DNA of 64,000 nt from positions 3,100,001-3,164,000 of the forward strand of contig OX596334.1 in the NCBI GenBank assembly GCA_951394405.1. Direction: 5' to 3'. Source of the DNA: Coprinellus micaceus. Lineage: Eukaryota; Basidiomycota; Agaricomycetes; Agaricales; Psathyrellaceae. Position numbers and translations under genes: made by a program. This document shows, in pieces, positions 22,615 through 35,512 of the stretch (position 1 is the stretch's first letter; each line of letters starts with the position of its first letter). A model generated the notes under the pieces. It was given only the letters and a program-made list of their open reading frames with translations, was not told the origin of the DNA and searched no databases.

Positions 22615-23330
22615 GGTCCTATGGCACGTATGCTGGGTAAAAAATAAAATGAGCGTGTATACATCTCTTTCGGTGTAAGGGGTCAGTTGTGCATACATGT
22701 GGGACGGGGATCCCGACTCCGGTGAATGCATGTGCTCAGTGAATGGGATATCGTGTAGACACCAGGAGAGTGGGGGTGTCGGTGTATACATGCTTTCCCC
22801 AGGTCTGGTCAGCAGACGTCCCCAGAGCGTCACGCTGACATCGCTCTGGTATTCTTCTCCAGGATATTTATTCCCCCAGCATTGGTGCAGGCCAAGAGCG
22901 TGATGTCTTGAATCATGCCCGAGCCTTCGTTGCTTCCGGTCAAGCTTCAAGTGAGCATAGATCTATTTGATCATTGGAAGGATTCAAGGAAAGGAGAAAA
23001 AATGTTGATGGCCCTGCCGTGATGGGAGGGGGGTGCCTCCCGTCCACGGGAACGCCGATTTGTGGGCCCTAGACTTGAGGAAAGGCACAGAAATTTCGAG
23101 GTAGGGACGAGGAAGGCCCAGGGTTATCAGGCTGAGCAAAGGAAGGAATGGATGTATTTGATTGAAAAGTGGCGATTCAGGACGAAGGGAAGAGGTCATC
23201 GCCCGCGCCCCCTCTGGCTCGGAGATGTCTTCATATGGCCAATATCCGGCTCGGGCTGTATGCACACAAGCCCAGAATTCAACAGATGTCTACACGACAT
23301 TTATTACCCATTATACGTGCCATAGGGTCC
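22615..23330. repeat. 716-bp element bounded by long inverted repeats
   Basis: The left arm (22615-22697) and the reverse complement of the right arm (23258-23330) share, in order, CCTATGGCACGTAT, TGGGTAA, AAATG, CGTGTA, ACATCT and GTGCATACA, separated by small gaps and mismatches. A third partial copy (CGTGTAGACA, then GTGTATACATGC) lies inside at about 22,753-22,793. The interior has no transposase-like frame. This looks like a diverged MITE or foldback element; I could not define target-site duplications. Confidence 0.6.
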
Positions 23331-26300
23331 ATACCTTGGCGAGTATTCACTCAGGGCGAAGCCTTCTTCATAAACCGTGGGCCGTTGCGCAGCATTTGAT
23401 CGTCAAGCCAGCGAGTTGAGTTCCAATCAAGTCGAAACGGAAGTAGAGAGAATTCACGCCGAATAGACTAGCCGCAACCCACCCTTAGACCTGCGTAAAA
23501 TGTTCTCTCTCTATACCACACTGCCAAAGCTGTGGCTTGGGGAAAAACCCAGAGTCCGCAACAAGTGACCATTGTCCGCCTAAAGCGGCAAAATCCTGAA
23601 CACTATCCAACTGCCCAACGGAATCAGATGTTGTGTGCAGGAGCTGTTCGGGCAATTAAAAAAAAAAAAAAAATCAAAGCAAACCTGGATTGACGGTGGG
23701 CGGTGAGTTGGTGTAACCCCTTATAGCGAACAATGGGTGATTGCTCACCGCATTGTCCTCTCATCCCTTGTGTGCGTAAGACATGAGGGTGAGACACTTA
23801 GGTGGGCATAATTGCAGTAATAACATCTCTGCCAAACATGAAACACCAGCGGGGCCATTCTACGATTCAGAGTCTGCGCTGGAAAGATGCCATGTAACCT
23901 CTACTCCTTGCGTTGATGTTCAAGTCGGACATGAGCCCCAACATCGGGGTCGTTAGACTTAGCGCGGTTGTGTGCAGAGGTTTACCGGCCACGGTGCGCA
24001 GAATTCTCACTTTGGTGCACTTCCGCATCCACTGGATTTGATACTGCTGACTAATACGGGCGCCTAATTCCTCATACGCTCTGCAGGCCAAAACTACGTG
24101 TAACAGAAGGAAAAGGTAAATTATTCTTAATGAAAGTGGACACTACTGTTGTGGTCTCCGTTCTTGGACAAGCACTGGCGCCAGAGTCTTGCCCTCTGAC
24201 GCGCCTTGATACATCACCCTATTGACTTACTGAGGGGTAGGCCACTCAAGAATTTCCATCGAAACATCCGACCGCCGATGCTCAGCTTATCTATATAGAG
24301 GTTCTAACCCTTGATTTATCGAAGCCTGTATATCTGTCTCATGTCTTGAGTACTTATCTGTCCGTATTTTCGCTTCCGCGCGAACCGCGGCGCGCCTGCG
24401 GGGCGTATGCGATTGTATTGCACTGTCTTTGTTGTTGTCACCCAGTACCCCCCTTCAACTTCCCGCGCAGTGCTATCCTTTATTTGGTAGTGCGAATCAA
24501 CCGGAAACCTAGAATTTGAAATCGGCAGACGCGTTGACAAAGGGAGTGCTGCGCCTTGTGCTGCGCGACTCAAGCGCATCAACAATCGATGGCTACCTCC
24601 CATCATTGCATCCCGACGCCTTTCCCTTCGGCGTCCACACAGTAAGTCGGCCAGCTTGCCAGTGGGAGCAAGACGAGTCAAATAGGTAAGCGAGATCGCC
24701 ATACCAAAGGAGAAAGGGCCCTGTGAATAAATTGCGTTAGCCGAATAATTCAGTTAAGCGCTGACCCCCTCTGACTCGACATAGCCGGAGACCCTGAGCT
24801 ATCACAGCTCGAACTCTAAATATGGCGCGAGGCTCGCCGGAGGAAAGGTATATTTCGCTGGCGGAGTGTACGTTAGTGTGCGTCGGCGCCAGGAACTTGG
24901 GAATGGGAGTGAATGGATAGGGCTGAGGAGGGGAAGGCACCGGGAAGAACTGTACCTGCATGTGGCTACACGATACTTACATAGCGTCGTCCCATTTGAG
25001 CAGATCAAATCCACTATATTCGCTGCATGATGCCCCGAGAACGGGCCAGTACTCAAGTACATGTGTCTTCGTAATGTGTTGCTACGCCCCATCTCGTGAG
25101 CGTCGATACCAGCTCACTAAGACTTTCGTAGAACAGGCCCGGAGAACGGTGAGAACACGACGCTGGTAGGTCGGCGTGATCGACAGACATCACGCTGGAG
25201 AAGACTCTGATGCTATGTCGAGTCTTCGAAATCAGAAGAATCCGCCATTGGGGAGGGAAAGGGGCTTGAGCAATGAGTACATACTCAAGGGTGTACGGCC
25301 GCTCGTGTCTGTCTTCTATTCGAGCGGAAGAGAAGGCCAAAATTCTGGACTTAGCAGGTGGTGTAGTATAGTACCAGAGCGCAAGGGTGGTAGTGAAGTG
25401 ACTGATTGACCTGGAGGGACGTGTTCATGATATCAACGATGACAACAGCGACAGAAGAACATATATCACCTCCAAAAAGACATGTTTGGAAAGGAAGGGA
25501 AGGCAGAGAGAAGGGTGAATAGGCGGAATAAGCGCACCAGGCATTTCTCCCTCACCCCTCAAGTTCGATTCTTTGATAACTCTTCCCTTGCCCTATCTTA
25601 TTAAGGCTTAATCAAGTACGGAGCATGTTATTCCACTCAACTGGGGTCAGGTTGGAGATCACTGTGATCAAAGCACTCTCGGACTTCACTGAATTCTTAG
25701 AGCCATTCGAAGGTGTGCGCTCGGAATACCTGTCGGAAAGATTGCTCGAAGCATCTCAAGTCCTGACATGGCAGTTTCCAGCGGGGCTGTTTAGATAGCT
25801 AAGGCGACTTCGAGTTCGCCGTCGCTCCGAAGCCTCTGATACGACCAAGTACATGACGATAAGGCACCCACACTCACCACCGTCTCTCTCCACTCGATTG
25901 ATCGACAGACGCCTGCACTTACGACACCAACACAACCTCTCTGTCGTCGGGAAATCCCAGAGCCAAAGTCCGGGTTCTACGTTGCACCACCTTACACCAC
26001 CTTCCTTCTGCTCCCTGTGCTTCCCTCATCTTCCCTCCCCAAGCACTTCTCGGTTCCTCCTTCCCAACCCAACTCCTCTCTCCTCTTGTTAATTACCGTA
26101 ACCCCTCCACTGAGTCCTGGAAATTCGCCGGACCTGACCCCGTGTCCACCTCCCCCCGAGTGCCCTGCCAAGCAGCTTTGATCAACTCGAAGCTTATCAG
26201 ATTTTCTATTAGAAACCCAAGTGGCCGTAACGCGCCCCCTTCCCGTTCCGATAGTTCCAATTCCGGGCAAATTCCTATTCAAGGGGAATCCAAGGCGACG

Positions 26301-28089
26301 CCACGCCTCATGATACCTTTGCGACTTACGATTCGCTTACGACCTGGAAGCCTTGTTCTTCAGAGCAGTTCCTCAGAGTTCCTCGTCCCTTGTGCTGGTT
26401 TGACGAGTCTTTGACGCCCTTTGACGTGAACGCTAGAGGTTCCCGCGTTCCAACCTCCCAAGGGCTCTCCGCTACTAGGTTTAGCTCGACTGAGCGGATC
26501 CTAGTCTATGAAATGTCCAATGCAAACCCACTCCATCCTGTCTATATTCAAGTTACTCTATAACCCAGGGCAGGAGGGTGCCACCCCCTTGGCCCCAATT
26601 GAGCGTCTCGTCGGTCGGAGCTCACTACGTCGCCATCATCATCATCGCCTCACCTCGCTGTCTCTCCTCGTCTCTACTTGAACTGAACGCAATCCTCGCC
26701 GAACACACCACTGAATACGAAGGAGCTTAAATGTTTGACACTAGGCCTGACTGAGCGGCACCCCCAGTATCCATGGTCAATACAATACGAATTGATCCAA
26801 TTCGAGCCACTTTAAAACGTGCAATGATGGTACCCTCATTCAATGCGGCGCTGAGGGGAGCACCCAACGAGGAAGGTCAGTACGACTTTGTCTGGTGCTC
26901 GCAGACGACTCGGACGGGAAGGGTGTTGGCTGTCCTGGATCCAACGAGGTCCTGACGGCGCCACATCTCTTACCAGCCATATCTCTGCCTTGGCTCTGCT
27001 TATCATATCTGATATCTTTAGCTGTCCACATCTCTCTACTCACAATCTACCCGCACCCAAGTATCGTAAATCCAACGTGCGCATGCGCAACCCACACGAA
27101 CCACCGCGAAACCGCCCGCCACCGTCACCCTCTTCTTGTCCCAAGTAAGCACTTTATTCAATTCGCATGAGCCATCTTACATATACACCTCCTCTCATCG
27201 TATCTGGCTCTGAATCTATTCACATACCCTCGTGAAGTCAAGTGATATGAAATGATACCCTGATGCCAACTTGCCAAAGCGGCGCAAGTCGCAACGCAAA
27301 GGCTAAAACCTAGGCTACGTAGAACTCTTGAAAGTTTTCTTTGGGCAGAAGGAACCCTTGTGCGTGGCGCTCGGGAGGCTATGGCCCCTTCACCCACCTG
27401 GGTCTGCCGCGTTCGAACGCCGCTTGCCGCCAAAAGCATGGGTCCAACGACGTCCTCCGCCGGATGCGCGGGTCACTGGTGCCAATGCCCCCAGCGCCGC
27501 CGAGCGTCCTCAGGCCTGTCCTGTCGGACGAGGGACGGATGCCTCGATGACAAGACCCGACATCCAGCCCGCATCGTCGCATTCAAAAAAAAAAAAGAGG
27601 GTACAAATCCTTGCTCGTCCTCGGACCATGCACCATCTGTGGCGCAAGCAACCCTGCTTCTTCGTCATAATTATATCTCGACTTTGAGTCCTAGCGAACA
27701 ATCGATGCGATTCAGAGCCGCCTTCGGAGCTCCCCGCGCCTCCGAGTCGGTGTCTGGCGCGCCAAAGTTCCGCCCCCGAGATCGATGCGCTCTCGGCCCC
27801 GCCACCAATCCTTCGGTCAGTGAACCCTCTCCGCCACTGACATAGATACCTCCTAGGTTCAAGTCGAGGCGCACGTTCTCGACCCTCAATACGCGTTGCA
27901 GCGCGGCGGAGGTCACCCACTCCGATTTCATAGGCGCGGGTCCGCCACCGTCCACGGCTCCCTCAGCCACAAATAATAAACTTGAAGTGGGCGGCTACGG
28001 TGAGGGCGGCTGTGACGGTGATATTCTGTGTGATACCCTAATATATGCCATGTCGAAGACGAAATGAAATGCACAATCGCAATCGCAAT
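23331..28089. other. gene-poor stretch, possible gene relic at 24.3-25.1 kb
   Basis: No complete gene is supported. The minus strand at 24,300-25,160 has exon-like pieces: 24981-25081 (HVLEYWPVLGAS, FDLLKWDDA) flanked by cgtag and gtaagtat, and a piece starting at 24720 behind a 45-bp intron-like sequence (24721-24765, gtcagc..ctaac..cacag). They do not join into a long frame. A 15-A run lies near 23,660 and an A run near 27,585. Pyrimidine-rich stretches at 25,950-26,090 and 26,630-26,690 resemble promoter or leader sequence with no gene attached. Confidence 0.35.
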
Positions 28090-28522
28090 TCAATGAAGAG
28101 AGCCAAATCTGCACGGATCGGAAGATGAACTGTGTGCAGGGAGAATGAAAAGGTTAAAACTTTCAACCCAACTCAGTACTTCGTCCCTTGGAGGGACGGT
28201 ACCGGCGCTCGAGGTACCTCTCCCGCTGAATTCGACGAGAAGAGAGAACAATGGCTTGTCAAACTCATCGGCGGAGCAGAGGCAGGAAGACCTACTCGGC
28301 TGGACATGGGTACTCTGAGAGAGCTCCTTATCCTGGTGTACGTACAACAAAAAAGGTGTGCGATGACCTGGATATGACGATACCTGCTGCCCAGCGCCAA
28401 GTCAGCGAGCGAAGAGAACACAGGTTTGAGAGCAGAAAGCGTCATACGCAGTCACTCACGTCTGTCGTCGACTGGGCCATTGTATCGAGGCGAGGCGAAG
28501 AGTTGAGTGGAGCCTCCTGCAT
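28090..28522 (-). CDS. candidate two-exon small protein
   Basis: On the minus strand an ATG at 28522 opens MQEAPLNSSPRLDTMAQSTT, ending at a strong donor (GAC|gtgagtgac, exon 28460-28522). After an intron of about 74 bp with acceptor gggcag, an open frame continues from about 28,385 to a TGA at 28090, giving roughly 120 aa. The N-terminal exon is persuasive, but the second exon is of ordinary composition and could be chance. No family is recognised. Confidence 0.22.
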
Positions 28523-31445
28523 TGTACTCTCACTATTAACACTATCTCTCCCCCGCTCAAATCTCCTTCGCCTCCCGCACCTCCCCACCACAAGGCAAGC
28601 GTCATCCCACACCCTTCTCCGAAATCTCCCCTCCGAAAGGCCACCCTCAAATTTCTGACATCCGTCCTGGAAGCAAGCCTTCCCCTAATGAACCCGCCTT
28701 TCGCATCACTCTTTTTTACTCCTCCGACTCATGATCACATACTACGTAGCCCAAGAAAGTCCAAGCACACATCGTCCCAGTCACATTGTTGCGCCAAAAA
28801 AGGCATGCACATCCATATGATTCCGCAGGGGGACAGGCAGACTGGAAGGCGCCCATAACCCGTAAGGCTGTGGGGGGTGGCAGGAAGAGGGTGGCACATT
28901 GGATGAAGGGGCGAACAATTTGACCCGACACGGAGACAGGAATAGGGTGGCAGGAAGCTGGAAAGTGGGACAGGACGTGCCACACCAAGCCAGCCTTCCA
29001 TATGAACACTTTGAATACAAGAATACATTACCCACTCTCGACTCATACATATGTAATTTCAAGGCGTCCCCGATCCAGTCGTGCGCGCCTCCAGTCCTAA
29101 TATGAATCCGATAGAGGCGCGGGACTGGGGGATTCTCGCGGGACCGCGCCTTTGTTAATGGCAAGAGGCAGGTAGCCTGGAAGGCCGATTCGGATAGACA
29201 TAATCCGTACAACCTAGTAGCTTCCATTAGATGCGCTTCCTACGTATGCGGGCTGGGACGGGTATGTAAAGGCACCCCCCCGTCCTGATCACCCTACCCT
29301 TCTGAGCAGTCGCTCGGAGCTAGAGCGGCCTTGCGCGTCTGCTTGTCGACGCCCGCCCGTCCATCCATCTATCCATCGAGAATTAGCGTTGGGAATTAGA
29401 CTAAAGGAAAAGGGAATCTGGCTTCGCGGTACCGAGACCCCCCCACTTCCTCCCATTCGTAGGCAGGGTCTACGTGCGCCTCGGAGACTTCTAGAGGGTA
29501 AGGAATCATGGGGGAAGGATTATACTCCGATTCCCCTCCCCGGCGAGGTCAGGGGATCACAACTTCGTGCATCTAGCCAGCAAGGATATCACATTCCGTC
29601 CACCATCGCACCTCCTCGACTAACCTCGAGTGGGTTTAGCAGAGAAAGTGGGTGGTCTGGATGGATGGACGGATGGGATCAGTCAATCGGATGGTCACAA
29701 GGGGGGTGGTCAATCGCAGCGACAAGACAGTCAATCCGTCAGTCATTTCGGAGAGTAGGAAGAGTTCGAGAAGGGGGCTGGAGACTCTGGAAACGCTCCG
29801 GAGAGCCGCGCCGTCCTCCCACTTGCACTTCCACTTGGGCAGAACCGGGAGTGGGGGAGGTAGAGCGGGGAGGGGTGGTACCTAGACCTGTATGCCGTAC
29901 GCAGGGGATGAATGAAATCTTTTCGTAGATGAGCGGATTGGGAACAGATTAGAGAGATGAAGGGGCAACGAGCGCTTTGAACATTGGGCAATGAGATCTA
30001 CAAAGTTAGATACATAGACCCACAACCACGCCGTAGCACCCACTTGGGGGCGAGTCTCGACTGGGCTACTGTTAGGGGTGCGTACTCCATCCGTCCGTCC
30101 CCGCACTGAAAATCTGGGTAAAATTACGAGCGCAAACCCTCCGGTGCGATGATAGGCATCCCTTAGGCTTTGCGCTCTAGAGTCTGTTGTGCGCAGCACA
30201 AGTAATCGCGGGAGGAGGGAGCTTTACCGCGATGACTATACCTACCTGAGGAGCCTTTCGCTACGAATAACCGTACCACAGCGCCCGAGGGCGCGATCGC
30301 GAAACACGAAACGCCGAAAACCAGGTCATGTCAAGCTCGATCGACTCGCGCGAGGTGCGCACGGGCGGCAGAAGTCCTGTCAGCCAGTCGTCTTAGAGGT
30401 ACCTTTCGATTTGGCTCCGCCTACATCGAGAAAGGAGGGGCCGCACTGGGCCTATATGAGAGCGTTCTCGAACGTACGCTCTCGACCTCGAGTCGTCAAG
30501 GGGGTCGCAGGTCTCTTCTCCTGCGAAGATCGTTCGCTCAGATGTTAGATATCATGAGTTAGATATGCCGCGGGAAGATGAGTGGACAGTCGATACTTCT
30601 TGTTGTCCTCTGTGCAATGAGAGAGTCGCACAGGACGCGGAATAGTCGCACAAGAAGAGGGCAGTCGTTCCGGGTACGGCGTGATGACGGCAATAGACCC
30701 TCGCTCTCGACTTGGAGAGGTCGGGATCGCGGTGCGTACCCTGTGTTTTGGGGAACGCGACCATGGATCTGGGAGGGCACTGGACAAGGAGAAGAAGTTA
30801 CCTGCGCGAAGTCAGGAGACGCAGGTGAGCTTCGATGGGCGAGGCGAGTTACGACGGAGGATGGGAGGGGCCGGGTAGTAGCTTCGAACGATGGACGGGA
30901 GAACACAGAGGACGCGCAGAAATGGACGCGTTGGTTGGTCGGCGGAGGAGAGGCGGCAACTCTGAGATGAGGGAGCGAGCGGTCGGGCACGCATTAGATA
31001 GCGAGCGTGTGTTTGATAGGCAGGCCCCGACTGAAGAGGGCCGAGGGAGGACAGAAGGCGGAGGAGGAGGACAATGGGAGGTCGCACGGTCGACTGTGGA
31101 AGCTTCCAGAGAGAAGGTATGTGGCCTGATTAGGAAGGCGGCTTCTTATGATGCGTGCTTTGGCCCAAAACACCGGCGGACCTGCGACCTCTCCTCTCCC
31201 TCTTTGCGCATTCACAGGTGCATCCCCTCCACGCAAAGAAAAGAAGGGCAGGCAGAGACGCCCTCTCCCTCTCCCTCTCTTTCCTCCAGCATCCAGCGTG
31301 ACAATGCGTCACCCATCAAAAGTGGTCACGTCACGCCCCCTTTTCGATTTGGTTCCGAAGTGATCTGAGATGCGAGATCTCTTCCCGATGCAGGCCTGGC
31401 CAGATCGAGTGCGTCGATGAGGGCAGGGCCTGTTCTGACTGTTTT
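28523..31445. other. gene-poor stretch upstream of the Ecl1-like gene
   Basis: Only shadow frames are seen, including a 179-aa one at 29,389-29,928 and several at 30.5-31.1 kb that follow purine/pyrimidine strand bias (GA-rich plus strand). Nearly 3 kb without a gene directly upstream of a small regulatory-type gene could be an extended promoter; that is inference. Confidence 0.35.
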
Positions 31446-31453
31446 TATTTAAA
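31446..31453 (+). promoter_or_regulatory. TATA-like box of the Ecl1-like gene
   Basis: TATTTAAA lies 50 bp upstream of the ATG at 31503, followed by a C-rich leader. The position fits a TATA promoter with a very short 5' UTR. Confidence 0.45.
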
Positions 31454-31502
31454 GACGCTCGCCCTTCACACCTCGCTCCTCCACTCCCACTGCAATTCAG
31501 CC

Positions 31503-32399
31503 ATGGACACCGACTGGTGCCTCACCTGCGAACGCCATCTCGACGCCAACTCTCCTGCGCCCTACTGCTCCAAGCCCTGCCGCCCACAACCAGGCCCCTC
31601 CCGCTTCCCCTCGTACCACGGCCACCCCTACTCCTACTACGACACCTACTCCTCCGACTCTGATTCACAACAGTCTTACTATGCAGAGGACAACGCCGAC
31701 GAGAGCGTCTTCTACCACGAAATCGCAGCAGCAGTCCCCACCGCCTCATACACGGCGAACGGCGACTACTCGCGCATAGTGGCCTGGGCAAACAACGTCG
31801 TACCAGGGGCTCCAGCAGACCCCGCGCACCACACTCCCAGTCCCGCTCCATCTTCCGCGTCTTCCTCTTCGTCGACGCGAACGCGCTGCTCATCCCGCGC
31901 CTCGCCACAAACAAGCGCTTCCTCATCCCGCGCCTCATCCCAGTCCCGGATAAGCTCAATAAACACCAACAAGGTCCAATCACCTACCAAAACCATCTCC
32001 CCATCCACCCTCCTCCCCCCGGCCCTCCTCAGCCCATCCATCCGCCGCCCTCTCGCACCCACCCTCTCCTTCACCCCCACCCACCAAACCAAGTCCAAAC
32101 CCTCCCGGCCTCTCAACACCTCCCACCTCCCCCCTACCGCCTACTCCTCCTCAAACGCATACGCCCACTCGTCCCGAACGACGAGCACGGCCCAAGACTC
32201 GAGCGCACTCGCGACTCCGGCAAGCGGCGTCGGCGTAGGAGCCGCCTTCCTCGACCAGGTCCTCAGCTGGGTCGCACCCCCGAGTCCGATGAGGAGCGTG
32301 CCGCAGTCGCCTATCGAGAAGAGGGCCATTCTCAGTGAAAAGCCCGCGCTGCCTCACCTCTACAGTCGCGGTCGCAAGTCCGGACGGGCTCTCGCCTGA
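31503..32399 (+). CDS. Ecl1-type zinc-motif protein
   Basis: A single-exon gene of 298 aa. The N-terminus reads MDTDWCLTCERHLDANS with a following APYCSKPC, giving a C-x2-C ... C-x3-C arrangement. This is the hallmark of Ecl1-type zinc-binding proteins, which in fission yeast extend chronological lifespan and respond to nutrient limitation. The rest is Ser/Pro-rich and disordered, with a single compact motif AAFLDQVLSWVAPPSP near residue 255 that may be a conserved docking helix. Basidiomycete members are longer than the yeast ones, as here. A TATA-like box lies 50 bp upstream. The gene stands alone in a 24-kb gene-poor block. The call rests on the cysteine motif and position; the regulatory role is by analogy. 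Confidence 0.7.
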   Translation: MDTDWCLTCERHLDANSPAPYCSKPCRPQPGPSRFPSYHGHPYSYYDTYSSDSDSQQSYYAEDNADESVFYHEIAAAVPTASYTANGDYSRIVAWANNVVPGAPADPAHHTPSPAPSSASSSSSTRTRCSSRASPQTSASSSRASSQSRISSINTNKVQSPTKTISPSTLLPPALLSPSIRRPLAPTLSFTPTHQTKSKPSRPLNTSHLPPTAYSSSNAYAHSSRTTSTAQDSSALATPASGVGVGAAFLDQVLSWVAPPSPMRSVPQSPIEKRAILSEKPALPHLYSRGRKSGRALA

Positions 32400-35300
32400 T
32401 CGGCTTCTCTCCCTCTCTCTCTCGCTCAAACGGACCTTATCATAGACGCCCCCCTTCGCCTTCGTTTCCCTCCTCTTCTTGGAACGCACACCACCACTTC
32501 GCTCTCTCGCTCGCTCATGATATCCCCAGCTCTCGTCTTGCATATATATACCAACCCAAAAACGACCTTCCTTGTCTCTATTATTCATCCACCACTCTCG
32601 CTCGCTCATATTTCTTACTACGGCTCTCGCATACACTCTCACATAGACGGCCTCGCATCTCATGACCCCCTCAACCCACTATTCTCGATTTATATGTACT
32701 ACTACCATACAGGATTCCTTGCCCCGGCGCAAAAAATCACTATATACTTGAGCAGCCATACGGCGCTGCTACACAGAAAACCTTGTGTGATCTTTCAATT
32801 GGCCCGATTCGCAAGTAAACTCGATACTTTGAGCTTGGTGAACGGTTTGTGGACTTTGTGCGGGCCTACCGAAGCCACGCCTCGGCCTGACGCGATCCCC
32901 CTCCCCCCCCTCCCGCAGCCTCAGCCTCCCCTCCCCCATACCTCTCGAACACTCATCTCCGCCGACACCCACCCAGCCACCCTCTTTCTCCTTCCCGACG
33001 CCCTCTCTAAATTTACCCACCCATTCAATCCCCCTTTCCCCTTCAACCCAACTAAATAGCTTTGATACGCGAGGTTTCTATGCATGCCACGAGCTTGCAA
33101 GCGAACGGGACCGCCGACCCTCTCTTCTCTCTCAAGGTACTTTAACATGCCGGCAACGCCCAGAGGGGAATGTCCCTCAAGGAGGAATTTAAACCTGGAA
33201 TATGATAGCCAGCCTGCCAGAGTGGAGCGCGGGGGGGCGGACGAACGAGAACGGAAGGACCCTGCAGTGGCGTCTAGGTTACGTTGCCGTTGGGAATAGA
33301 CAACTGGCTGAGTGAGAGGTGGGGACCGCCGACGGTTGACGAGGATGTGAAGAGCGGGTGGGATGAGTCAGGAATCGGAGCGGGCGCGGGAGGGATGGAG
33401 GGTACGTGTACGATGCCGGGGGGACGAGGGGGTGGGCGTGGGCGCCTCGCGCTTACGATCGGTCTCCCGCCTAGGGATCCCTCCCTCCATTTCTACTTCT
33501 AAATGAATGAACACGTATCCAAGTATGCACGCTCACGTCCAATTGCCCCGAGCCTCCCTGCTCAGGGCGGGCTCAGGGTCTCTTCACCAACTCTTCACCG
33601 TGACCACCCCGAATATCAATGACGACGTTATGACGTCGTCCGCCCCTAACTCTTCCCATCACTCTTCCCAGCCTCTCAACACATCTTGGGAAGGCGGTGG
33701 GGAGAACTCGAGTGTCAAAAGAGAACTACAGGCACTCCACACTTTACTCAATGCACCGCACGAGGTCGTACTTGGATATATCTGGGTACCTGTTCGCTTC
33801 TTCTAATCGAGGGTTTCGCCATTGGAAAAAAATGATCTTCGCCTCCCTCTTAATGAACTGTGAGCGCTCCACAACTCCACTGCGCGGCCGGTATTCTTCC
33901 TGGCGTCTTGTACGAGAGCGTACGTAGAAGTCGGTGGTGCAAGTGCCCGGTACCGCTGCGCAGGGGAGGCTACGCCAAGTAAGGGGTAGGCTGAGCGACG
34001 AGCGCTGAGCAAGCACCTTCCCGAGCAGTCGCGGATAATAATTCGAATTACGAAGGGCATAATTCGAGCAGAAAATGACAAAGAAAACCCTGACAAATAA
34101 TACTTGACACCTTCTGGCTTCGCATAGCGCAATACACACACCCCAACCCCGACTCGAACGCGTTTCACCATCTCCCTCCCTCCCGACGACCCGACAAACC
34201 CAGCTAATCTCAACTGAATTGAATGAAGTAGATAGCCGACCAATTTGATCCAGCGGGAGCTCTTGCCCGACTCCTCGTGCTCATCATACACATCGGACTC
34301 GCCGACCCAAAACGCACGCACACAAAGACGGTCTTCACACCCACAAAACTGGGTCGGGTGGGTCCAACTGAACACACTGAGCTCTCAACTCGACGTTCAT
34401 CGACAACCCCTGGAAGCCTTGAGCGCCCTCATCCAAGCCACAATCGGCACCGCGACTTTCGGGTCCTCTACCATCTGTGCCCCCATCCCCATCATCACAC
34501 TTTGAGAAGTAATACCAGTGGAAAATGTCGGAGTCCTTTTTGGGGAGAGTAACTGTACTCGTCCCGGCGCAGCAACCTCAAGGGAGAGCCAGGGCCCAGG
34601 GGCTCCTCCACCATCATTTCAATGTTGGTGGCTTTTGAAGGGTTTCCCTGTTATCCAAAGATAAGTTCCCAAGCTCAGTCAATTGAATTCTAAAATACCT
34701 CCCTAGGTTCCGGTTTCGGTCAATTCTAATCCCCTTGAACTGAGCCAAGGACTTATTTATGGTAACTACATACCCGAAACACCTTTCCCACTGCGTCAAG
34801 GTGACGGTGAAGCGGTGTCGCAAACGACACAGGAACACCTTTCGCTAGACTCGTAACCACCCCCCCTATGAGCCACGGAGCGGAACCTCGATAGAGGGCC
34901 AGTCGCAGGCCCAACCTATCGCGTCGACGTCTTCGGATCTTCTGATGGGCAGTCTCCGTCCTCCGACGCAATATCGATACACCGACCACCCCAAGCGCCT
35001 ACCGAAATCCAAAGATCCTGGTTTATAATTGTACCCTAGCCTCAAGAGTCCCAAGCGGTATGTACATTATAACCCTCATTTCGCCTCCGCGCTCCCCGTG
35101 CGGCGTGCGGCGTGATGCGATGGAGCGTTTATGGGCGCTTATCATTCCTCCATGCAGACGGCCGAGTACCGCCACCACCTCGCACTGTCCAAGTACCTCC
35201 TATCCATCACCATTATCCTTGCCCGAGGGTTCGGTGGGGGCGCCTAACTACTTAATTTCATCGTCACTCAGCGAAGCCAAGTACATACACACCTTTTTCC

Positions 35301-35512
35301 CTTATTCATGTCGGGTAGGCTATAAACGCAAAGGACCAATACCCCAAGGACCACCACGGTTCACAGCACCCTCAACTGATCTTCGAAGTGCTTGGTTTGA
35401 TATATTAAGGGCACCGCGTATGCTTCACAGCACCTAGTACCCTCTTTTTTTTTTTTCAAGAGAGTGACCCCTTCCGGCGTAAACACACACGCCGCACAAC
35501 ACGAGGATCGCG

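Noticed and set aside
27400..27425. A B-box-like GCGTTCGAACGC
   Set aside because: It is a simple palindrome with no A-box at the right distance and no cloverleaf.
29389..29928. A 179-codon plus-strand frame
   Set aside because: Composition is Arg/Gly/Ser/Trp-scattered, codon use is unlike the confident genes, and no splice-linked partner or family is visible.
30559..30990. A 143-codon minus-strand frame upstream of the Ecl1-like gene
   Set aside because: It follows a pyrimidine-rich strand and reads as Pro/Ser/Arg low complexity; several other frames in the same interval are equally open.
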